Assembly: GCA_025360565.1 (NCBI GenBank)
Contig: JANYBY010000103.1
Location: 1 to 29,054, forward strand
Direction of reading: 5' to 3'
From: Bacteroidota bacterium
GTDB taxonomy: Bacteria; Bacteroidota; Bacteroidia; B-17B0; Aurantibacillaceae
DNA: 29,054 bases
Of the stretch, positions 1 through 8,180 are shown piece by piece. How positions within the stretch are numbered: the stretch's first letter is position 1; each line of letters starts with the position of its first letter. A program made the translations under genes and the position numbers. The notes beneath the pieces were generated by a model, which was given only the letters and a program-made list of their open reading frames with translations, did no database searches and was not told where the DNA came from.

Positions 1-106
1 TCATGTCAGGTCGAGCGTAGTCGAGACCGCCATTCCGCGGTGAAAAAAAATCGTATATAAAGTCCTTCTCTCCAACTTGGCGAAGTAGCATCCATTCTAA
101 TCTATC

Positions 107-137
107 TTAGAACAGATCCCTCCTTCGTCGGGATGAC
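107..137 (-). repeat. 31-nt intergenic repeat module, copy 1
   Basis: Read on the minus strand this begins GTCATCCCGACGAAGGAG and ends with GATCTGTTCTAA. It matches 20669-20699 and 22070-22100 on the plus strand; three of 31 positions differ from the first of those. The rest of 1-159 holds no gene. Positions 5-32 carry another repeat-like piece (GGTCGAGCGTAGTCGAGACC). The stretch lies just downstream of the aminotransferase gene, so it may sit in its 3' UTR. No mobile-element gene accompanies it. Confidence 0.7.
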
Positions 138-159
138 GGCGCAGTAGAGAGTGAGGCTC

Positions 160-1416
160 TCACATCTCCTTCAGCGCTTTCACCAAGGCATCCAACTCTT
201 CAGTTGTTGTAAAAACATTAGGCGTTATTCTGCATCCCTGCACCCCTTTACCATCAATGGCTACAGTATAAATTTTGTATTTCTTTAAAAGTGTTTCGGC
301 CATTAAAGCGGGTTTCATATTTTTAATTCCAACATTCGCAATTCCGCATGAACGTTTAATGTCTTCGGGTGTATTTAAAATTATATTGGGAAAGCTACGC
401 ACTTTATTGGTCCAGTAATTTTGTAAATAACGCAAGCGGTCCTCTTTTCGCTGAGAGCCTATCTTAGTATAAAAATCTATCGCGTCGCTAATTGCCAAGT
501 CGGTATGCACCGGTATTGTTCCCGTATGATTCAGTCTCGAAATATCATCTTCTTTTTTTTCCACCTCGGCAAACAGTGGCCAAACTTTTGCAATGTTATC
601 TTTTTTAATGTACAGCAAACCGGCGCCCAATGGCACACTCAGCCATTTGTGTAAACTGGCTCCGTAAAAATCGCATCCCAGATCAGGGATATTAAATTTT
701 AAATGCGCAAACGCATGAGCTCCATCCACCATTACCGGCACATTTTTACGGTGTGCCATATCGCAGATCTTTTTTACAGGCAAAATTTGTCCGGTAATGT
801 TTATCATGTGGCAGATCATGAGTAGTTTTGTTTTTGGTGTAATGGCATTGGCATACATCTCCACAATTTCCTCATCTGATTTTGGATGCATGGGCACGTT
901 TAAAATTTTATTTACAACGCCATAACGTTTGCCCACTTGTTTGAACATATCCAACATGGCTCCATAATCCTGATCGGCCATCACCGCTTCATCACCGGCT
1001 TTCCAATCCAGTCCGCCAATGATCATATCTAACGATTCGGTGGTGTTACGGGTAATAATTAATTCTTCTTTTGTACAGCCTGCTAGTTCGGCCAATTTGG
1101 TATTGACCTTATTTTTATTTTCAACCTGAACGGTGCGCATGTAATATGCGCCTTGTAAATTTATTTCGCGCAAATGTTTAATATAGGTTTCTAAAATTTC
1201 TTCGGGTTGTATACAATAGTAACCATTCTCTAAATTAATATAATCGGGTTTTAACTTGTACCCGCCGCGAATGGCTTTCCAAAAATCTTCGTCAGAAGCA
1301 ATTTGCTCAGGGCTTTTATGTGCAACCGAATCCAACAATTTACCCAATGCCGAAAAATTTACAAAAGTTGATAAACCAATTAAGGAAGATGTTTTTAAAA
1401 ACGCGCGCTTATCCAT
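160..1416 (-). CDS. Class V PLP-dependent aminotransferase, isopenicillin-N-epimerase/cysteine-desulfurase-like, exported
   Basis: A 418-residue fold-type I PLP enzyme of the aminotransferase class V family. The PLP lysine is probably K257 in SLHKWLSVPLGAG, with the cofactor-binding Asp at D231 in VMVDGAHAFAH; both are typical of the isopenicillin-N-epimerase-like subgroup. The N terminus, DKRAFLKTSSLIGLSTF, resembles a Tat signal (consensus S/T-RRxFLK followed by a hydrophobic run), but the twin arginine is Lys-Arg. Export of a pre-folded PLP enzyme would fit Tat, though this is an inference. The ATG at 1414-1416 is the only sensible start. The gene stands alone: a repeat element lies upstream and repeat debris downstream, so no pathway can be read from the neighbours. 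The substrate is unknown. Family assignment is firm, the reaction is not. Confidence 0.85.
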   Translation of the reverse strand: MDKRAFLKTSSLIGLSTFVNFSALGKLLDSVAHKSPEQIASDEDFWKAIRGGYKLKPDYINLENGYYCIQPEEILETYIKHLREINLQGAYYMRTVQVENKNKVNTKLAELAGCTKEELIITRNTTESLDMIIGGLDWKAGDEAVMADQDYGAMLDMFKQVGKRYGVVNKILNVPMHPKSDEEIVEMYANAITPKTKLLMICHMINITGQILPVKKICDMAHRKNVPVMVDGAHAFAHLKFNIPDLGCDFYGASLHKWLSVPLGAGLLYIKKDNIAKVWPLFAEVEKKEDDISRLNHTGTIPVHTDLAISDAIDFYTKIGSQRKEDRLRYLQNYWTNKVRSFPNIILNTPEDIKRSCGIANVGIKNMKPALMAETLLKKYKIYTVAIDGKGVQGCRITPNVFTTTEELDALVKALKEM

Positions 1417-1510
1417 ATTATTTATTTTATTATAAATATAAATATAGGTTAAAATTAAGAAAGATGAATTATTAAAGGCTTCAAAAGTCCTTAATGGAAG
1501 AAGGATTGTT

Positions 1511-1600
1511 GCGCCAGGGATGGAGCGGCCTGTTTGAGCTCTTTTTTACGCAGCGGAGCGAAGTAAAAAAAGCGAGTAGCGACAGCCCGCCCGGGCGCCC
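1511..1600 (+). repeat. Structured intergenic repeat, copy 1
   Basis: GC-rich element between two minus-strand genes. Shared blocks with the copy at 17268-17396 (opposite strand) are GCGCCAGGGATGG (1511-1523), CTGTTTGAG (1530-1538), GCGAGTAGCGACAGCCCG (1572-1589) and GGGCGCCCA (1593-1601). CTGT (1530-1533) can pair with ACAG (1582-1585), and CTTTTTTAC (1541-1549) with GTAAAAAAAG (1563-1572). The outer GCGCC and GGCGC can close the whole element. A 70-codon plus-strand reading frame runs through it but shows no protein features. It may be an RNA, or a REP-like DNA element; I cannot say which family. Confidence 0.65.
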
Positions 1601-1645
1601 AAAAAAATTCCTTCGGAAAATGGCGGGGATGAGACCGGGTGAGAC

Positions 1646-2425
1646 CTACTTCGTCACCGTTGCCTTGGTATTCTTCAAGGGATCATTAAGCGGCCTAAAG
1701 AAATAAGCCAATCTAATTCCCGCAAAATTTCCATTATTACTAAAACTATGGTTGTAGTCTTTATTATCAATGGTGTAATTAACGGTTGAATTTGCTAAAG
1801 TATTTGCTCCCCAATTAAATAATACACTCACGTTTAAAATATTGCCCTTTTTAAATACACGTTCTCTTGCAACCGACCAACGGAAGTATAAATAATTTCC
1901 GGCATTTGCCGATGATGTGGTACTTAAATAATTTACGGCCGAACTGCCGTCGGTTGATTTTGCAGCGCTACCGCCGTTTGTTTGCGCGCCAACAAATGAA
2001 GCTGTAAATCCTGCGCCAACTAGCCAACGTGCGTTTTTACAATTTGGATTAAACTTATAAAATGCCATTGCAGGAATTTCAAGCGCGCTAAAACTGGAAC
2101 GTACACTTGTGTATTTTCCCATCATGCCATGGTTATTTAAAAAAGAATAATTTTCGGAAATATTATATTCAAAACCAAAAGAGTTAATGCCTAAACCGGA
2201 CATGAACATCCAATGGTTGTTAAGATCATAACGTGCAATAAAATTAATAGCTCCGCCGCCAAATGCATTGTGGTGAAAACGTGCGTTAGCATCGCTCATA
2301 CCACCGGTAAACCTTGTGTGACTGGCCTGACTGCCAATTTGTACACCTAAACGCCAGGTTTTGGCATCTTGCGAAAATCCGGATAACACCACAGTGCTAA
2401 GCACCATTAACACTATTTTTTTCAT
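1646..2425 (-). CDS. Outer-membrane beta-barrel protein (porin/OMP-like)
   Basis: A 259-residue protein with a Sec signal peptide (MKKIVLMVLSTVVLSGFSQ, cleavage probably after about residue 18-19). The mature part is rich in alternating hydrophobic/polar strands, Gly, Asn and aromatics: WRLGVQIGSQ near the start, WMFMSGLGINSFGFEYNI in the middle, LYFRWSVARER and LNVSVLFNWGAN later, and AGIRLAYFFRPL near the end. This is the pattern of small 8- to 10-stranded outer-membrane barrels of the OmpA-like/porin-family type common in Bacteroidota. After the last strand a short polar tail (about 16 residues) follows, which is unusual since many barrels end on the last strand. The upstream region is AT-rich with no clear promoter. 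Function is unknown; it does not appear to be in an operon. Confidence 0.7.
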   Translation of the reverse strand: MKKIVLMVLSTVVLSGFSQDAKTWRLGVQIGSQASHTRFTGGMSDANARFHHNAFGGGAINFIARYDLNNHWMFMSGLGINSFGFEYNISENYSFLNNHGMMGKYTSVRSSFSALEIPAMAFYKFNPNCKNARWLVGAGFTASFVGAQTNGGSAAKSTDGSSAVNYLSTTSSANAGNYLYFRWSVARERVFKKGNILNVSVLFNWGANTLANSTVNYTIDNKDYNHSFSNNGNFAGIRLAYFFRPLNDPLKNTKATVTK

Positions 2426-2508
2426 GTGTTTTAATTTTAATTAAAGATATAAAACTTTTATATCATTTAATATTAAGACTCAATTTTTAACAAATAGTTT
2501 AAAGACCA

Positions 2509-2538
2509 TTGTAAATAAGCCGGATTATTTTATATTTT
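2509..2538 (+). promoter_or_regulatory. Probable sigma-A-type promoter of the T9SS cargo gene
   Basis: TTG (2509-2511), 19 nt, then TATATTTT (2531-2538), a near match to the Bacteroidota pattern TTTG-N19-TAnnTTTG with the last G replaced by T. The start codon follows 20 nt downstream, the same distance seen for gcvH and the large secreted protein. Confidence 0.45.
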
Positions 2539-2558
2539 AGCTTAAATAATTAAATACC

Positions 2559-3404
2559 ATGTCGCTAAAAAAACTTTTACTCCTTTTTGCATTAAATATT
2601 GGCTTTTTGCAAGCTCAGAATTTTACCGTTACAAACAGCCAGCAGCCCACGTGCTTTGGTGCTTGCAATGGTTTTGTAACGTATACCACCGGCCTTGCGT
2701 CAGGGCCATTTACCGCTATTTTGGCGAATTCGGCTTCCTGCCCTAATTCAACCACACAAACTTCCGCAAGCAATACCATTACTGTTAGTAATATTTGCGC
2801 CTGCTCAGGTATTTATACCGTAACCATTAAAAATATGAGCAATGTGGTGGTGGGCACCGAGTTAATTCAGTTCCCTGCATACGCCACTGTGGCTTTGGTA
2901 GTTAATGTTAACAGCATTACCGCATCGTGCGCGGGCTGTTGCAGCGGTTCGGCCAATGTGAGTTATACAGGCGGGTACATTACCGGTACACCAACCTATT
3001 CATTGGATGGTGGAGCTGTTGTAAACGTAAATCCTCTTGTAAACCTTTGCGATGGCACCCACACTATTTGTATGACAGATGCATCCAACTGTGTTGCCTG
3101 CAAAACCTTTACCACACCTCTTGCCTCAGGGTTGTTCCAAAATACATTGCATTTTCCGATACATATTTACCCCAATCCTGCTCAGGACGCGGTTTTTATA
3201 GAGTCCACCCAAAGCAATCCTATTTCTAAGGTCGAAATTTTTGACCTTACAGGAAGAAAAATTTCAGTATCGGAAGCATTGATTAGATCGGAAATTAAAC
3301 TACAAATGGATACAAGGCCTTTAACTCCCGGCCTGTATTACCTTAACGTTTACAATACCCAGGGCCAATTAATGCAACATAAAAAGTTTGTGAAGGTCGA
3401 TTAA
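2559..3404 (+). CDS. Secreted Cys-rich SprB-repeat-like protein with T9SS C-terminal sorting domain
   Basis: A 281-residue secreted protein. Residues 1-19 are a signal peptide (KKLLLLFALNIGFLQAQ). Two cysteine-containing modules follow. One starts PTCFGACNGFVTYTTG (30-45), the other ITASCAGCCSGSANVSYTGG (120-139), and both resemble SprB repeats found in adhesins and gliding proteins. Residues 203-281 are a type A T9SS sorting domain: YPNPAQD (204-210), VEIFDLTGRK (225-234), PGLYYLNV (257-264) and KKFVKV (275-280). The protein should therefore cross the outer membrane through the type IX system, whose translocon SprA is encoded at the other end of this window, and be anchored or released after removal of the domain. 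It is small for an adhesin. The ligand is unknown. It is transcribed alone, with its own promoter-like site. Confidence 0.85.
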   Translation: MSLKKLLLLFALNIGFLQAQNFTVTNSQQPTCFGACNGFVTYTTGLASGPFTAILANSASCPNSTTQTSASNTITVSNICACSGIYTVTIKNMSNVVVGTELIQFPAYATVALVVNVNSITASCAGCCSGSANVSYTGGYITGTPTYSLDGGAVVNVNPLVNLCDGTHTICMTDASNCVACKTFTTPLASGLFQNTLHFPIHIYPNPAQDAVFIESTQSNPISKVEIFDLTGRKISVSEALIRSEIKLQMDTRPLTPGLYYLNVYNTQGQLMQHKKFVKVD

Positions 3405-3487
3405 TTTTCTGCCCACAACCTCATTCTGTTACAATATCTATTGGAATCGTTTCAGGGTCTCATCTGCCAAAGGATTATTTAATAGAG

Positions 3488-3508
3488 ATGCTGAAATAAA
3501 TTCAGCAT
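3488..3508. other. Perfect hairpin upstream of ileS
   Basis: ATGCTGAA (3488-3495) and TTCAGCAT (3501-3508) pair over 8 bp with a 5-nt loop. A T-run follows 8 nt later (3517-3521), so this may be a weak terminator for the preceding gene rather than a leader structure of ileS. The T-run is too distant for a confident terminator. Confidence 0.35.
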
Positions 3509-3560
3509 ATCAGGACTTTTTCCCCGTTTTTTTACTAAATTCGCTCTCCTTTTTTAAAAG

Positions 3561-6500
3561 ATGGGCAAATATCCTATATACTCTAAACTTGATCTTCCGC
3601 AGATCTCAAAAGACATTCAAAAATTTTGGGAAGAAACGAAGACCTTTGAAAAATCCGTTTCATCGCGCGAAGGAAAAACGCCTTGGGTTTTTTATGAAGG
3701 TCCGCCAAGCGCTAACGGTTTGCCCGGCATACATCACGTAATGGCTCGTGCCATAAAAGATATTTTTTGCCGCTTTAAAACATTGCAAGGCTTTCAGGTA
3801 AAACGTAAAGCCGGTTGGGATACGCATGGATTACCAATTGAATTAGGCGTTGAAAAAACGTTGGGTATTACTAAAGAAGATATTGGAAATAAAAATTCTC
3901 CAAAATATATTTCGGTTGAAGATTATAACAAAGCCTGCCGCAAAGAGGTAATGAAGTACACCGATAAATGGGAAGAAGTAACCGCGCAAATGGGTTATTG
4001 GGTGGATATGAGCGACCCTTATATTACTTACGATAACAAATACATTGAAAGCGTTTGGTGGCTGCTGCAAAATTTGTACAAAAAAGATCTTCTTTACAAG
4101 GGTTTTACTATACAACCTTATTCTCCCGCGGCGGGAACAGGATTAAGCTCGCACGAATTAAATCAGCCGGGATGTTACAGGGATGTGAAGGATAGGACGG
4201 CAGTTGTACAATTCCGTGTGTCCCCCTTTGAAGGGGGTGTCCGTAGGACGGGGGATGCGATATCTCATCTCATAGAAAAAGGAGAGGTCTTTTTTTTAGC
4301 TTGGACAACCACACCCTGGACTCTTCCATCAAATACAGCTTTAGCTGTAGGAAAAGATATTGATTATGTTTTTGTTGAATCGTTCAATCCATTTAGCGGC
4401 AAATTGCAAACCGTTATATTGGCAAAAGATCTTGTAAATAAATATTTCTCCGAAAAACATACCGATCTGAAATTTGAAGATTATAAACCGGGAGATAAAA
4501 ATATACCATTTAAAATAGTTGGTCATTGTAAAGGTTCACAATTAGCAGGAATAAAATACGAACAACTACTTCCCTTTGTAAAACCCGAAGGCGATGCCTT
4601 TAAAGTTTTGGTTGGAGATTTTGTCACAACCACCGATGGCACAGGCATTGTGCACATTGCACCGAGCTTTGGTGCGGATGACTTTCGTGTTGCCAAACAA
4701 AATAATATCGGTTCTTTAACTTTAGTTGATAAACGCGGAAAGTTTTTACCCGAAGTACAAGACGGCGTTTTTTTGTACGGCGAAGAATTTGTAAAAGAAG
4801 CCTATTTAAACGACGAGGAGAAAAAAACCGAATTCGAAAAACAGAAAAAAGTTTTAGAAGCTGCCGGAAAAATAAAAGATCTTAAAGCTTACATCAGTGT
4901 TGACGAACGCATTGTTTTAAAATTACAGGAAGAAGGCAAACTCTTTAAAAAAGAAACCTACGAGCACAGTTATCCGCATTGCTGGCGAACCGATAAACCT
5001 GTTTTATATTATCCTTTAGATTCGTGGTTCATTAAATCTACTGCGGCAAAAGACCGCATGATCGAGTTGAACAAAACCATTAACTGGAAACCCGAATCAA
5101 CCGGCACCGGGCGTTTTGGCAATTGGTTGGAAAATTTAAATGACTGGAATTTATCGCGTTCACGTTTTTGGGGAATTCCAATTCCTATTTGGACCAGCGA
5201 AGACAAAACCGAACAAATTATTATTGGCAGCGCCGAAGAATTAAAAAAAGAAATTGCAAATGCCCTTTCAAAAGGCACGATGAAAAGCAATCCCTTAGAA
5301 AAATTTGTTCCCGGAAATTTCAGCAAAGAAAATTACGAAACATTCGATCTGCATAAACCTTATGCCGATGAAATTATTTTGGAGAAGAACGGAAAAAAAT
5401 TATTCCGCGAACCCGATCTCATCGATGTTTGGTTTGATAGCGGTGCTATGCCGTATGCGCAGGTGCACTACCCTTTTGAGAACAAAGAATTAATTGAGGG
5501 AAAAAAATATTTTCCGGCAGATTTTATTGCCGAAGGTGTAGACCAAACCCGCGGATGGTTCTTTACACTACATGCAATTGCCACCATGAATTTTAATTCG
5601 GTTGCGTACAAAAATGTTGTCTCAAACGGTTTGGTATTGGATAAAAATGGTAATAAAATGAGCAAACGTTTGGGCAACACCGTTGATCCTTTTATTACAA
5701 TGGATAAATACGGAGCCGATGCCACTCGATGGTATATGATAGCCAATGCCGCACCGTGGGATAATTTGAAATTTGATGCAGATGGAATTGCAGAGGTGCA
5801 ACGCAAATTATTTGGCACTTTGTACAACACTTATGGTTTTTATGCATTGTACGCAAATGTTGATTCGTTTTTATTCGATGAAAAAAATACTGTTCCCTTT
5901 AATGATCGTCAGGAATTGGATCGGTGGATCTTATCTAAACTAAACAGTTTAATTAAAGATGTGACTGAACAGCTTGAGAATTTTGAACCGCATCGCGCCG
6001 CGAGAAATATTGAAGAATTTGTTGATGAGCATTTAAGCAATTGGTATGTACGTTTAAGTCGCCGCAGATTTTGGAAGGGTGAAATGAGTATTGATAAAAA
6101 AGCCGCTTACGAAACCCTGCACGAATGTTTATTTGTAGTGGCGCAATTAATGTGTCCTATAGCGCCGTTCTTTGGCGAATGGATGTACCGGAATTTAACT
6201 TCCCCTTTAAAAGAAAACGGTTTTCAAAACAATCCGCGTTTGGCTTTTGAATCCATTCACCTTTCGCAATTTGTAAAAGCCGAAGAAAAAATAATTGATG
6301 TGGCCTTGGAACAACGGATGGAATTGGCGCAAAAAATCTCTTCCATGATCCTGTCCATTCGCAAAAAAGAAAATTTAAAAGTTCGACAACCCTTACAAAA
6401 AATTCAGATTCCTGTTTTAGATAAAGAGATTCAAACCAAAATTGAAGCCGTTAAAGATCTGATTTTAGCAGAGGTGAATGTAAAAGAAATTGAATTTGTT

Positions 6501-7055
6501 GACGAGAGTAAAACGGCAATTGTAAAAAACCTGAAACTTAATTTTAAAACATTGGGTAAAAAATGTGGTGCCCACATGAAAGCCGTTCAGCTTTACGCGC
6601 AGCAAAATGGCGCAAAGATCATTCACCAAATTGAATTAAAAGGTAAGTATTCGGTACTACTGAACGAGGCCGAAATTGTGCTCGAAACGGAAGATGTTGA
6701 GATCATTCCGGTTGATATTCCGGGTTGGAAAGTGGCTAACAGCGGGGCTTTAACAGTAGCTCTGGATATTACGCTTAGCGACGCCCTAAAGCAGGAAGGC
6801 CTTGCCAGAGAAGTGGTTAATCGCATACAAAACATCAGAAAAGACAGAGGTTTTGAGGTGACAGACAAAATTTTGGTGAAAATCCAACAAAATGCTAATT
6901 TAGATAATGCAATAAAGAACAATTTGAGTTATATTTGCTCTGAAACATTAACAGGAGATTTACAGCTGGTAAAAGATTTATCGGCTCAAAATGCCAGTAC
7001 GATTGAGGTGGACGAGCTTATTACAACACTCATTTCGATTGAAAAATTAAACTAA
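3561..7055 (+). CDS. ileS: Isoleucine--tRNA ligase
   Basis: Charges tRNA-Ile with isoleucine in the cytoplasm and edits misactivated valine. It has 1164 residues, slightly long for this enzyme in the phylum. The class I signature HIGH appears as GIHH (residues 56-59, after GPPSANGLP), and the KMSKS loop is KMSKR (699-703). The editing (CP1) region includes LAWTTTPWTLPSNTALAVG and VVTTTDGTGIVHIAPSFGADD-like sequence; the anticodon-binding domain and a long C-terminal extension follow. An odd segment at residues 221-232 (SPFEGGVRRTGD) is encoded by a GC-rich palindromic stretch and looks like a captured repeat. The DksA-like gene starts 14 nt after the stop, so the two are probably cotranscribed. 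A possible -7 box, TAAATTCG, lies at 3536-3543, without a clear -33. Confidence 0.98.
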   Translation: MGKYPIYSKLDLPQISKDIQKFWEETKTFEKSVSSREGKTPWVFYEGPPSANGLPGIHHVMARAIKDIFCRFKTLQGFQVKRKAGWDTHGLPIELGVEKTLGITKEDIGNKNSPKYISVEDYNKACRKEVMKYTDKWEEVTAQMGYWVDMSDPYITYDNKYIESVWWLLQNLYKKDLLYKGFTIQPYSPAAGTGLSSHELNQPGCYRDVKDRTAVVQFRVSPFEGGVRRTGDAISHLIEKGEVFFLAWTTTPWTLPSNTALAVGKDIDYVFVESFNPFSGKLQTVILAKDLVNKYFSEKHTDLKFEDYKPGDKNIPFKIVGHCKGSQLAGIKYEQLLPFVKPEGDAFKVLVGDFVTTTDGTGIVHIAPSFGADDFRVAKQNNIGSLTLVDKRGKFLPEVQDGVFLYGEEFVKEAYLNDEEKKTEFEKQKKVLEAAGKIKDLKAYISVDERIVLKLQEEGKLFKKETYEHSYPHCWRTDKPVLYYPLDSWFIKSTAAKDRMIELNKTINWKPESTGTGRFGNWLENLNDWNLSRSRFWGIPIPIWTSEDKTEQIIIGSAEELKKEIANALSKGTMKSNPLEKFVPGNFSKENYETFDLHKPYADEIILEKNGKKLFREPDLIDVWFDSGAMPYAQVHYPFENKELIEGKKYFPADFIAEGVDQTRGWFFTLHAIATMNFNSVAYKNVVSNGLVLDKNGNKMSKRLGNTVDPFITMDKYGADATRWYMIANAAPWDNLKFDADGIAEVQRKLFGTLYNTYGFYALYANVDSFLFDEKNTVPFNDRQELDRWILSKLNSLIKDVTEQLENFEPHRAARNIEEFVDEHLSNWYVRLSRRRFWKGEMSIDKKAAYETLHECLFVVAQLMCPIAPFFGEWMYRNLTSPLKENGFQNNPRLAFESIHLSQFVKAEEKIIDVALEQRMELAQKISSMILSIRKKENLKVRQPLQKIQIPVLDKEIQTKIEAVKDLILAEVNVKEIEFVDESKTAIVKNLKLNFKTLGKKCGAHMKAVQLYAQQNGAKIIHQIELKGKYSVLLNEAEIVLETEDVEIIPVDIPGWKVANSGALTVALDITLSDALKQEGLAREVVNRIQNIRKDRGFEVTDKILVKIQQNANLDNAIKNNLSYICSETLTGDLQLVKDLSAQNASTIEVDELITTLISIEKLN
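4219..4256 (+). repeat. Palindromic repeat-like segment in frame within ileS
   Basis: GC-rich stretch inside an AT-rich gene, containing CCCCCT-TTGA-AGGGGG (4222-4237) and GTCC-GTA-GGAC (4239-4249), two adjacent small hairpins, then GGGGGAT. From memory, stretches like this are dispersed between genes in Bacteroidota genomes; there is no second copy in this window. It is read in frame as SPFEGGVRRTGD and does not disrupt the enzyme. Confidence 0.5.
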
Positions 7056-7069
7056 TTAATGTAAAGATC

Positions 7070-8107
7070 ATGGCTAAAAAGAACGATAAAAAAGTTAAAA
7101 AGGCAACTAAGCCTGCCAAAAAAGCTGTTGTCAAAAAAACCGCTAAACCGGCTAAAAAAGCAATTGCAAAACCTGCAAAAAAAATAGCTAAACCTGTTGC
7201 GAAAAAAATAGAGAAGAAAGCGGCTAAGCCTCTTGCAAAAGTTGCAATTAAAAAGGAAGAGCCTAAAAAAAATACTAAACCTTTAGTGAAAGAAATAACA
7301 AAAAAAACAGCAGGTAAACCCATTGATGCCGTTGCCAAAAAAGGGAAAGATAAAAAAGCCGATAAAGTTAAAGGCAAAAAGAAAGGCAAAAAAGGGGACG
7401 ATGATGATGACGATATTCCAGAAGAAGAAGAAGACGACAGCGATGTAGTTGTAAAAGATGATTACGAAAAAGCCGATGACGAAGATGTTTTAGTTGGAGA
7501 TTTGGACGAAGCCGGAATTGTTGATCTTGAAGGCGGAGGTCCGCCGGAAGTGGAAGAGGACGAAGATGAAGTGCCTGAAAAGCGCGGACGCGGACGCCGG
7601 AAAAAAAGCGAAGGTAAATCGCACGGAAACAGTATGGAAGCATACATTCGTAACCGCCCGTTACAAATTGATATTTCAAAACCATTAATTAAAAAATCTA
7701 TTCAAGGTGTGCCAAAACCGTTTATTAATACAAAAGATAATCGTTCGCGTTATACCGATAAAGAACTTGGTGAGTTTAAAGAATTAATTTTAGAAAAATT
7801 AAAAGAAGCACAAACCGATTACGATCTGCTTAAACAAACTTTAAGCAACGATGATAATCATGGAACTGACGATACATCGCCAACATTTAAATTGTTGGAA
7901 GACGGAAGTGATGTAATGAGTAAGGAAGAAACGGCGCAATTAGCTTCACGTCAGGAAAAATATATCATCAATCTTAAAAATGCTTTGGTGCGTATTGAAA
8001 ACAAAACTTACGGTATTTGCCGCGTAACCGGAAAATTAATTCCTAAGGAGCGTTTACGTTCAGTGCCGCATGCTACATTAAGTATTGACGCTAAATTAAG
8101 TCAGTAA
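7070..8107 (+). CDS. DksA/TraR-like protein with histone-H1-like N-terminal tail
   Basis: A 345-residue protein. The C-terminal part (about 228-345, from RYTDKELGEFKELILEKLKEA) is a DksA/TraR-like domain: a coiled coil, then GICRVTGKLIPKERLRSVPHATLSI. That family binds RNA polymerase through its secondary channel. Only one cysteine (C317) remains, so the four-Cys zinc site is absent, a condition I associate with the short Bacteroidota homologues. Ahead of it come a Lys/Ala/Pro-rich tail (1-109, repeated KPAKK-type units like bacterial H1/Hc1 proteins), an acidic stretch (110-170, with DDDDDD and EEEE) and an AT-hook-like KRGRGRRKK (171-179). The protein probably touches DNA as well as polymerase; this is inference. 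It follows ileS by 14 nt and is closed by a strong terminator. Domain identity is sound, the role is not. Confidence 0.8.
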   Translation: MAKKNDKKVKKATKPAKKAVVKKTAKPAKKAIAKPAKKIAKPVAKKIEKKAAKPLAKVAIKKEEPKKNTKPLVKEITKKTAGKPIDAVAKKGKDKKADKVKGKKKGKKGDDDDDDIPEEEEDDSDVVVKDDYEKADDEDVLVGDLDEAGIVDLEGGGPPEVEEDEDEVPEKRGRGRRKKSEGKSHGNSMEAYIRNRPLQIDISKPLIKKSIQGVPKPFINTKDNRSRYTDKELGEFKELILEKLKEAQTDYDLLKQTLSNDDNHGTDDTSPTFKLLEDGSDVMSKEETAQLASRQEKYIINLKNALVRIENKTYGICRVTGKLIPKERLRSVPHATLSIDAKLSQ

Positions 8108-8124
8108 GTTATTTTACTATACGT

Positions 8125-8161
8125 AAAAAGCGCCCTCCTTAACAGTGGGCGCTTTTTTTTT
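8125..8161. terminator. Strong bidirectional intrinsic terminator
   Basis: AAAAAGCGCCC (8125-8135) pairs with GGGCGCTTTTT (8147-8157) around an 11-nt loop, with T through 8161. It ends the ileS/DksA-like unit, and the A-run on the other side lets it serve the convergent algH gene, which stops at 8181. Confidence 0.92.
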
Positions 8162-8180
8162 GAATTTTGTGATATGCAAC

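Noticed and set aside
1494..1706. 70-codon plus-strand reading frame through the first structured repeat
   Set aside because: It is read entirely from the repeat and from the antisense of the beta-barrel gene, with no protein features.
3481..3560. T-box or other tRNA-sensing leader upstream of ileS
   Set aside because: Only an 8-bp hairpin is present; there is no T-box sequence, and the space is too short.
7080..7400. Lys/Ala/Pro-coding repeats as a possible CRISPR or DNA tandem repeat
   Set aside because: Units are irregular in length and sequence; the periodicity is at the protein level.
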